A stretch of DNA of 64,000 nt from a virus: positions 1-64,000 of IMG/VR virus record IMGVR_UViG_3300024517_000018; one strand, 5' to 3'. The position numbers were made by a program, and so were the translations under genes. Of the stretch, positions 58,051 to 64,000 are shown in pieces. The notes under the pieces were generated by a model, which ran no database searches, had not been told where the DNA came from, and saw only the letters and a program-made list of their open reading frames with translations. How positions within the stretch are numbered: the stretch's first letter is position 1; each line of letters starts with the position of its first letter.

Positions 58051-58996
58051 TGATTTTCTTTCTGACAGTGTCTGTGAATTTCCTGGCCCAGCCTTCCATT
58101 GTGAACACTTCTCGGGCCGTTCGAAGTGTGTGGTACGCCATTGTCTTCAGTGTTTCATCTGGGAAACTGTTGATGCACTCAGCGGTCTCTCCACTTGTCC
58201 ACGACGAGTCAATCTGGATGCACCACGGCCAGAGCGACTGTTCAAACATCGGACATTCAGGCTTGTCTGTTGCGATGACACATCCAGACGCAGCAGCCTC
58301 AAACAACTTGGCGAGCGGGTACTTGTATCGACTGGTGCAGCACAGAGCTATCTTCGCCCTGGCCATTGACATCATGTACGACTCGTACTGGGAACGAATA
58401 GCCTGAGAACCTCCAATTCTGTATCCGGGATGAGGCAGCCCGTATCCGTCCAGATCTCTATTCCTCAGAAGAGACTCGTACTTGAACCGAAGAGGGTACA
58501 CGTGAAACCCGATAGCCCCAGTCAGCAGACACTTAGTCGGCCTCTGTTCCCACGGTGACGTGTCGGCAAATGGGTTTCCTGGAGCGCAATGATTCTGAAG
58601 AGAGGCGCTTACTCCCTCATCGGCAAGTACATGGACCCATCTGACATGGTCGCCGTAATGATGAAAAACACAATGCGTAGCCGATGCGTCGTTGATATCC
58701 TTACGAGTCTTCTCTTCATCGTTGGCTTCGTTGAACACGAACACGCGAGGAATATCCAAGTCTCTGAGCCCTGTCACATTCTCGGTCTTGTAGCACCACA
58801 AAGCGTCGACTGGTCCGTGCTCTCGTTCGATTTCTGGAAGCGACTCCCTGATGTCGTTGCTCTTCCACCAGCCAGGTCCAGTAACTGTAACTTTCGCATC
58901 ATCCAGTCTGTCGACTGCCTCCCCATACATCTTCCTTCCCGGAGACATCTTGGTCTGATAAAGGTCTTTTGGGAAGATATAGGCAATGTGCAACAT
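58043..58996 (-). CDS. Glycosyltransferase-like protein
   Basis: This 317-residue protein begins MLHIAYIFPKDLYQ. The C-terminal half (KYPLAKLFEAAASGCVIATD, followed by PECPMFEQ) has the E-A-x-A-S-G-C region of GT-B glycosyltransferases. It lacks a strong N-terminal Gly-rich loop. It diverges from the terminase with only 19 bp between the two starts. Confidence 0.65.
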   Translation of the reverse strand: MLHIAYIFPKDLYQTKMSPGRKMYGEAVDRLDDAKVTVTGPGWWKSNDIRESLPEIEREHGPVDALWCYKTENVTGLRDLDIPRVFVFNEANDEEKTRKDINDASATHCVFHHYGDHVRWVHVLADEGVSASLQNHCAPGNPFADTSPWEQRPTKCLLTGAIGFHVYPLRFKYESLLRNRDLDGYGLPHPGYRIGGSQAIRSQYESYMMSMARAKIALCCTSRYKYPLAKLFEAAASGCVIATDKPECPMFEQSLWPWCIQIDSSWTSGETAECINSFPDETLKTMAYHTLRTAREVFTMEGWARKFTDTVRKKINE

Positions 58997-59015
58997 CCTA
59001 TTGTGAGCCTTTCTG

Positions 59016-61247
59016 ATGACGGATCCGTACCTGAAAATCGATCATCTGTCCCTGCTTTGTAACGTGTGGAAGCATCGCGGTCACGTCACTGCATCCAAGG
59101 CGATTGACGACACTCTGCGATCAAAGGGCGTCGACGCCAGTGATCTGAAGTTCCTTTCTGACGAGGGTTTTCTCGACCGAGGAAGGAACGGCCAATATAC
59201 GAGCAATCGCCGAACAGAGAAGGTGTTGGTCGATCATGGGTTTGACCTTGATGAGATTCCGATCATCGAGAAGAAGCCACAGGTTAAGCGAAACGACGAG
59301 AAAGTCGCGGAAAAAATCCAGCAAAGAATAGATTCTTCGGAAGATTTAACACCAGCCAGGATCAGGGCAGTTTCTCTCCGAAAAGCCAAGATGGAAGCCA
59401 TAGGCGGAAGTCCCTGGAGGCTGATAGAGATCATGTGGCCAGAACTGGTCATACATGACGAACTCGATCTTAGATACTTCAAGAAACACTGCGAGCGAGA
59501 CTACGCCCTGAACCTGCGTCTCGATGATGTCCAGTGTGAATTTGCCCTGCATCTGTTCGATCCGACGATCAGAGAGATCGCGATTAAAGGGTCAACTTCT
59601 CCGGGCAAGGGGTTCATTACCGCTTTATGTCTGTGTCTCTGGTACTACCTGTATCCGGATGACAGAATCATCATGACCAGCCAGTCGTCCGCACATTCCA
59701 AGGATGTTATGTTCGCTGAGCTTGTCACATGGCGGAAGAAGATGGCCCATCCTGGTTCAGGTGCCAACCTGACAACTGAACTCAAGGACCCAGATAATCC
59801 TAGACACTCTTTGATTATCGCCAATCCAGAGACTGGTGAAGGTGTATCTGGCCGTCACGGAGCAAATACCCTTGGAGTCGTGGACGAGTCGTCTGCCGTG
59901 CCTCAGTTTATGCTGAAGAACCTCCGTAAGCAGTGCCGCAAAATTATCTGCATCTCCAACCCACGTGTCCTCTCGGGCTGGTTCTTTGACTTGTTTCCGA
60001 AGGAAGACCCGGACAAGAACCAAGTCTTCATCCAGCGGGGTATTAAGCGTGCCTGCCTGACATTCGGTGGTCGCGACTGTCTGAATGTACGGGCCAAGAG
60101 ATTGCAGATGCCCGAGTTCGCACCACCTGGCGGTATCGAGTTTGAGACGATTGATGGGGAAGAGTATTTCTATGCCGAGGGCGACCCTATCGACAAAGAG
60201 GTCCAGAAGCATGTCCGGGCTCTGATCCCAGGACAGATGGATTATCTGAAGTACACGACCATCATGCAGGGCGTGGACGACATCGAAAAGGCGTGGTCAG
60301 GCGAGGGCAAATTCCCACCTGAAGATCTTGAGATGCAGGTTGTCCCTCCATCGTGGATGAGGGGTCCTATGGAGATGTGGAGCGAGCACCGGGACGAAAT
60401 CCAGATCAGCGGATTCGGCCTCGACCTTGCTTACTCCGTGGATAAGGACAAGACGGTTCTGACTTATGGAGGCACAGCAGGAATCAAGGGCAAGAAGTGG
60501 ACAAGAAAGGCGGACACCAGATCAACACTCTCGTGGATCGTTGAGACGTGCAAGTCCTTGGGAATTGACATCTGTCTGGGTGACCACCCGATGGCCATCG
60601 ATATTATCGGTGCTGGCGGAGTCGCCATGGCTGACATTCTTGAGGATGCAGGCTGTTGGGTTATCCGGGTTCATGGAAACGAGGCTCCCGTCAGATTTCC
60701 CAAAAGATACATGAATCGCCGGGCGGAGCTTTACGGTGAGTTCGGGGCCAGGATCAATCCCGACTCGCAACACCTCGACCCATTCATGATCTTCAACGAT
60801 ACGGAACTCGTGGATGAAATGGCGGCTCACGAGAAGATTTACGACACAGACATGCAGAAGTACTACATCACGCCTAAGCAGAGGAGCCAGAACAAGAAGC
60901 GGGCCGCACTTCCAACAATAAAAGAAAAAATAGGAAGATCACCAGATACTTCAGACAGTGTCGTTTTGTGCTATGAGGCTGTCCATCAGGCCGATTTTGG
61001 AGACGCCGTCCTTGATCAAGTCGACATTGTGTTCGCGATTCAGTCAGTCTCGGATGGCAAGAAAGGCGAGAAGATTGTAGATTATATGGGTGGACATACG
61101 GACATTATGTCTGATTGCGAATTCGAAGAGGCTTTTGGATCTCGCGTAGTCACTGTTGATGACGAAAGAAAATCTTTACAGTCAGCCCTGGATGACGTTC
61201 GGGAGTCTCTTCGGTCTGGAGGCGACTTCAAATATTCCACGAGATAA
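59016..61247 (+). CDS. Terminase large subunit with N-terminal extension
   Basis: This 743-residue protein powers DNA packaging. GSTSPGKG at residues 192-199 is the Walker A loop, TLGVVDE near residue 285 is Walker B, and ICISNP near residue 311 fits the coupling motif. GFGLDLAYSVDKD (Asp470) starts the RNase H-like nuclease, with a DSVVLCYE late. Most large subunits are 450-600 residues; here about 130 N-terminal residues precede the usual start and read like a winged helix (SLLCNVWKHRGHVTASKAID). No separate small subunit is seen nearby. The ribosome site is weak. Confidence 0.85.
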   Translation: MTDPYLKIDHLSLLCNVWKHRGHVTASKAIDDTLRSKGVDASDLKFLSDEGFLDRGRNGQYTSNRRTEKVLVDHGFDLDEIPIIEKKPQVKRNDEKVAEKIQQRIDSSEDLTPARIRAVSLRKAKMEAIGGSPWRLIEIMWPELVIHDELDLRYFKKHCERDYALNLRLDDVQCEFALHLFDPTIREIAIKGSTSPGKGFITALCLCLWYYLYPDDRIIMTSQSSAHSKDVMFAELVTWRKKMAHPGSGANLTTELKDPDNPRHSLIIANPETGEGVSGRHGANTLGVVDESSAVPQFMLKNLRKQCRKIICISNPRVLSGWFFDLFPKEDPDKNQVFIQRGIKRACLTFGGRDCLNVRAKRLQMPEFAPPGGIEFETIDGEEYFYAEGDPIDKEVQKHVRALIPGQMDYLKYTTIMQGVDDIEKAWSGEGKFPPEDLEMQVVPPSWMRGPMEMWSEHRDEIQISGFGLDLAYSVDKDKTVLTYGGTAGIKGKKWTRKADTRSTLSWIVETCKSLGIDICLGDHPMAIDIIGAGGVAMADILEDAGCWVIRVHGNEAPVRFPKRYMNRRAELYGEFGARINPDSQHLDPFMIFNDTELVDEMAAHEKIYDTDMQKYYITPKQRSQNKKRAALPTIKEKIGRSPDTSDSVVLCYEAVHQADFGDAVLDQVDIVFAIQSVSDGKKGEKIVDYMGGHTDIMSDCEFEEAFGSRVVTVDDERKSLQSALDDVRESLRSGGDFKYSTR

Positions 61248-61300
61248 GTTTTCCAGATTATACAGAAAGCCGTAGAATGATTCTCGCGGATGACACAACA

Positions 61301-61546
61301 ATGAGCTGGGTAGCGCCAATCATTCAGCTGGTCACGGCTGGTGGGTTCGGTGCCCTTGTCTGGTATCTGGTCGTCAAACACATACCATCAATCGAGAAGA
61401 GACACGCCGATGAGAGGTCTGAGTGGCTGAGGCATATAGATGAAAAAGACAAGAAATTTGAGGATCTCACACGTGAGTTTATTACGGTGTTGGGACAAGT
61501 TAAAAACCAACTCGCCAAATTGGCAGAAAGACAAAGAAATGACTGA
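61301..61546 (+). CDS. Small membrane protein, holin- or spanin-like
   Basis: This 81-residue protein is called from ATG 61301 (MSWVAPIIQLVTAGGFG) with GGA upstream; ATG 61277 is an alternative. One membrane helix (residues 5-27) is followed by a charged coiled coil. This is a common layout for phage lysis or scaffold-membrane proteins. No endolysin lies next to it. Confidence 0.5.
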   Translation: MSWVAPIIQLVTAGGFGALVWYLVVKHIPSIEKRHADERSEWLRHIDEKDKKFEDLTREFITVLGQVKNQLAKLAERQRND

Positions 61547-62066
61547 AGTCAACAACGACCAACAGAAGATAAACACAGCACTTCTGCTGGTCCTGAATAT
61601 CGTAATGGTTTTAGGGCTCGCGCTCGCACTAAACGTATCCATGAGGCTTTCTGTTCCCCCATCGGATGTTTATAAGCAGGTCGTTGAGCTTCGCGAAGAA
61701 CTAAGAAAAAGCAAGGGCGATGCCCAGGTCGTGTTTGATGTGTTAGAACAATCAGGATCGGCGGTTGTCGGTGTTGACGAAAACGGGATCATCACAATGT
61801 GGTCTGACGGCGCTTCAAAATTCTTCGGAACCAAGAGGGCTGATGTTTTCGGGTACGGGGTAGCTCATTTGATCCCACAGGGGATGAGAGATGCGCATCG
61901 CAGTAGTTTTTCATCAGCCATGGGAGCACCAGCCAAGCCGTTTCAGCAAACTGTTGACTGTGTCGCCAAGACTGCGACTTCCGACAGCGATCCAGTGAGA
62001 ATCAGTATCTGGGGAATACCAGGAAGACTGGCGATTGCTATATTCAGTAAGAGAGAGGCTATCTAG
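61539..62066 (+). CDS. Membrane-anchored PAS-domain protein
   Basis: This 175-residue protein starts at ATG 61539 (MTEVNNDQQKINTALLL), overlapping the previous gene by 8 bp. A membrane helix (residues 12-33) and a short helical linker lead to a PAS-like domain (about residues 70-165): VLEQSGSAVVGVDENGIITM, SKFFGTKRADVFGYGV, MRDAHRSSF and VRISIWGIPG. PAS domains sense ligands or form dimers in signalling. No kinase or output domain follows, so it may act by interfering with host signalling. Confidence 0.65.
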   Translation: MTEVNNDQQKINTALLLVLNIVMVLGLALALNVSMRLSVPPSDVYKQVVELREELRKSKGDAQVVFDVLEQSGSAVVGVDENGIITMWSDGASKFFGTKRADVFGYGVAHLIPQGMRDAHRSSFSSAMGAPAKPFQQTVDCVAKTATSDSDPVRISIWGIPGRLAIAIFSKREAI

Positions 62067-62355
62067 CGGGCAGCTTCCCATGCTTCTCCATACTCATCTC
62101 TTCGAGTATGTCGCAGATGCCGCTTATGTTCGCACAACTATCCTGAAGAACCTTTGACATCTTTGTTTCCCCGATGTCGCATAGTGCCTGGATCGAATCT
62201 TCGAGATTCACGATCGCAATGCGGTTCTTAAGCCAAGACAGGCTGAACGCAGCCTCTGTTGAGACTGTTGTCTTTCTGATGCTCGACTGATATTCAGATC
62301 TAGGTCTCGTTGCCGAGTATGGATCGTCGTGATCGACTTCAACAAAGCTGCTCAT
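62059..62355 (-). CDS. Hypothetical protein
   Basis: This 98-residue protein (MSSFVEVDHDDPYSATRPRS) is helical in its second half. It converges with the PAS gene, overlapping by 8 bp, and overlaps the next gene upstream by 17 bp. No family is recognised. Confidence 0.6.
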   Translation of the reverse strand: MSSFVEVDHDDPYSATRPRSEYQSSIRKTTVSTEAAFSLSWLKNRIAIVNLEDSIQALCDIGETKMSKVLQDSCANISGICDILEEMSMEKHGKLPAR

Positions 62356-62626
62356 CGAGTGCGCTCCTTACGCTCCTGAGGCATAGGACTGATTCTTCCT
62401 GAAGATTCCTCCATGAGTCTGCCCTTCGGCCTGATTTTCCTGCGTACCGAAACAGCGTGTCCTTCTTACGACACAGTATCTCGTACCGCTTCATCTGATG
62501 CTCAACGAACTCTGTCAGAGTCTGAATTGAGTCTGGAACTTCTGTGCCGTCAGGAGCAAAGCTCTTGAATGGATCTCTGTCTCGCTTAAGTATTGAGTGG
62601 CCTTCGAATGTCTTGTTGTGAGCCAT
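62339..62626 (-). CDS. Hypothetical protein
   Basis: This 95-residue protein (MAHNKTFEGHSILKRDRDPF) is basic and helical. It overlaps the end of the HNH gene by 112 bp, which is large, so its true start may be downstream (for example ATG 62494, MKRYEILCRKKD). Confidence 0.5.
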   Translation of the reverse strand: MAHNKTFEGHSILKRDRDPFKSFAPDGTEVPDSIQTLTEFVEHQMKRYEILCRKKDTLFRYAGKSGRRADSWRNLQEESVLCLRSVRSALDEQLC

Positions 62627-62913
62627 TTTTGCAAGTCGTAGTTTTCGGGATCTCGGATCAGCTTAACTGCCAGTTGTGTGATCAGGTTCTCACGAGTGGT
62701 CGCTGCTATTTCAGAACTCTCATGACAACCCCTGTCCAGCAACAGGTAGTTGGCTGGGAATGCCCATGCTTTCGGTGCCTGTGATTTTCGCAGAATCTCA
62801 TGAATGTCAAGTCTCTTGTTTGGTTTTCCGCACAGCATGCACCCTTGGCGCATAGATTTGGCCCATGCGTCCCGGTCTTTCTTGATCGAGTTGTAGTACT
62901 GACGTGCGTTCAC
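62515..62913 (-). CDS. HNH endonuclease-like protein
   Basis: This 132-residue protein has CMLCGKPNKRLDIHEILRK at residues 25-43, then NYLLLDRGCHESSE, the Cx2C...H...H layout of phage HNH nucleases. The last third is helical. HNH proteins beside the large terminase often assist packaging cleavage. It converges with neither neighbour and is only 2 kb from the terminase gene. Confidence 0.7.
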   Translation of the reverse strand: MNARQYYNSIKKDRDAWAKSMRQGCMLCGKPNKRLDIHEILRKSQAPKAWAFPANYLLLDRGCHESSEIAATTRENLITQLAVKLIRDPENYDLQKWLTTRHSKATQYLSETEIHSRALLLTAQKFQTQFRL

Positions 62914-63134
62914 TCATCGCCCTGTGGCGGAGAGGACACGCTGTTTATTCTGCCTACTTCCTCCTCTTTGCAGTAAATAATCCCTTGCCTTATCTCGCAG
63001 TTACCGTGCTCAGCCAGATATATATCACCACACAGGCTCTGCAACGATTCTTTGGAGAAGTGAAACAGGGTAAAGTTGTCGGTTGGCTCGATGTTCATCC
63101 CGTCCTTTGAAATTAAAACCGTTTCTTCGCTCAT
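62910..63134 (-). CDS. Small hypothetical protein
   Basis: This 74-residue protein starts at ATG 63134 (MSEETVLISKDGMNIEPTD) behind AAAGGAATGATC. It overlaps the HNH gene by four bases. No family is recognised. Confidence 0.6.
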   Translation of the reverse strand: MSEETVLISKDGMNIEPTDNFTLFHFSKESLQSLCGDIYLAEHGNCEIRQGIIYCKEEEVGRINSVSSPPQGDE

Positions 63135-63136
63135 GA

Positions 63137-64000
63137 TCATTCCTTTACTGATGATGTAAATGTACCAGTGAGACCATCATTCAGGCCCCATAAGTATGCT
63201 TCGGCTGCTCTGATGTTTTTGACGTATCCCTTCATATGGTGCCACGAATCTGTTCCACTGAGTGATGGGAGTACCCTGACGCGAACTCCCTGATGCTCAT
63301 CGAGCGGCATGTGAACTGTTTGTCGTGCTTTATGGAAGTGACCCAGATGTATTTCCCGGCATTTCGCCTTGGCAAATCTCTCTGGGACTTCAGTTGCCAT
63401 GATCATTGGAAGATCGCGGTGCTTCTCTTCGTTCCCATGAGTCAATCCGATTAAGTTGACTCCGTAGTCGACATACTTCCTCGGGCTGGCTGAGTTGTCA
63501 ACAGTCACGTTCTGGTCCACAGAGAATACTGCTCTCAGATACTCTGACATGTACCAGCTTGTTGATGGGTCGTGATTACCAGGAACCCAGATGATATCTA
63601 CAGGGGCAACTTCCCGGCACAGCAGAACCAGTTCCTGGACAGCCCGGCAACCCGAACGGAACACTTCCTGGAACAGATTGTCGACCACTCCAACCTTGGT
63701 GCCTTTCTGGGTAGTTCCTGCCCAGTTGTCAGTCTGGAAGAAATCGTTCCCGATCGGAATCGTGATCAGGTCAATATCGAACCCAGAACACTTCGCGAGC
63801 AAATCTCTCCCGGCCTCAGAGTAAATCCTCTCTGCGATACTCAGATCGTAATCGTGTCCTGCTTCTGCAGAATGGCAAATCTTGCCAAAGTGAGCATCGA
63901 AGAGTGACAGCTCAAGCATGTGTGGCTCGTCGATCGCGGCGTATGTCGGGGCCGGAATAACGAGCGGGCTGGCGTACAGACCAGACACAAGCTCTTTGAT
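63137..64000 (-). CDS. Metallophosphoesterase (5' end beyond the window)
   Basis: At least 288 codons are open; the frame continues past the right edge, so the start is not visible (a GTG at 63988 is internal or alternative). The calcineurin-like metal motifs are DAHFGK, GNDFF, WVPGNHD, LTHGNE and LGHFH, in that order. Phage members act as nucleases or phosphatases in DNA metabolism. The motif set is complete, so it should be active. Confidence 0.8.
   Translation of the reverse strand: MKELVSGLYASPLVIPAPTYAAIDEPHMLELSLFDAHFGKICHSAEAGHDYDLSIAERIYSEAGRDLLAKCSGFDIDLITIPIGNDFFQTDNWAGTTQKGTKVGVVDNLFQEVFRSGCRAVQELVLLCREVAPVDIIWVPGNHDPSTSWYMSEYLRAVFSVDQNVTVDNSASPRKYVDYGVNLIGLTHGNEEKHRDLPMIMATEVPERFAKAKCREIHLGHFHKARQTVHMPLDEHQGVRVRVLPSLSGTDSWHHMKGYVKNIRAAEAYLWGLNDGLTGTFTSSVKE

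Noticed and set aside
63421-63440. Another copy of the GTTCCCATGAG repeat
   Set aside because: CGTTCCCATGAGT is in the metallophosphoesterase coding region and encodes its THGNE motif, so the match is chance.

Overview
The window is one end-to-end piece of a tailed double-stranded DNA phage genome, most likely siphovirus-like. It has an HK97-type head module, a complete neck and tail run with a 1378-residue tape measure protein, and no visible contractile sheath. It is probably from an uncultivated phage. The host cannot be named from the sequence: start signals are ordinary bacterial AGGAG-type ribosome sites, and I see no tRNA, rRNA or integrase gene. The last gene runs off the right edge, so the genome is longer than 64 kb.

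Layout. (1) 0-5.3 kb: small minus-strand genes, separated in the first 3.2 kb by many copies of a short repeat (core GTTCCCATGAGGG), then a block with its own terminators and a very basic protein. (2) 5.3-6.3 kb: a gene-poor control region with operator-like palindromes. (3) 6.3-9.9 kb: an operon of small plus-strand accessory genes, including a Lar-like zinc protein and a candidate Acb2/Tad1-like cyclic-nucleotide sponge. (4) 9.93-10.98 kb: a conspicuously AT-rich block carrying an adenine/cytosine-N4 methyltransferase and the cut-off front of an IS607-type serine recombinase; reading frames are broken at both edges. (5) 11.2-12.6 kb: a mosaic patch with two attC-like imperfect palindromes around one membrane-protein gene, then a short SPFH-domain gene. 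(6) 12.5-22.8 kb: minus-strand accessory genes: sulfotransferase, ParB-like proteins, a C5-methyltransferase and an intein-split methyltransferase.

(7) 23-47 kb: the plus-strand structural operon in the order portal, XkdF-like protease, scaffold, capsid, connectors, tail terminator, tail tube, tape measure, distal tail proteins, fibre, and a class 3 lipase. One minus-strand ribbon-helix-helix gene interrupts it between portal and protease. (8) 47-59 kb: minus-strand metabolism and recombination genes: two glycosyltransferases, DnaQ-like exonuclease, Nudix hydrolase, SF2 helicase, HD phosphohydrolase, RuvC-like resolvase, ParB-like protein and Rad52-type annealing protein. (9) 59-64 kb: the large terminase with a long N-terminal extension, two small membrane proteins (one carrying a PAS-like domain), an HNH endonuclease and a metallophosphoesterase.

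The most unusual whole-window feature is a dispersed 18-bp palindrome, AGCGCC-N6-GGCGCT, present in about ten copies. Many are at gene ends or in frame inside genes, where they encode Ser-Ala-x-x-Gly-Ala. Function assignments rest on motifs read by eye; no search was run.
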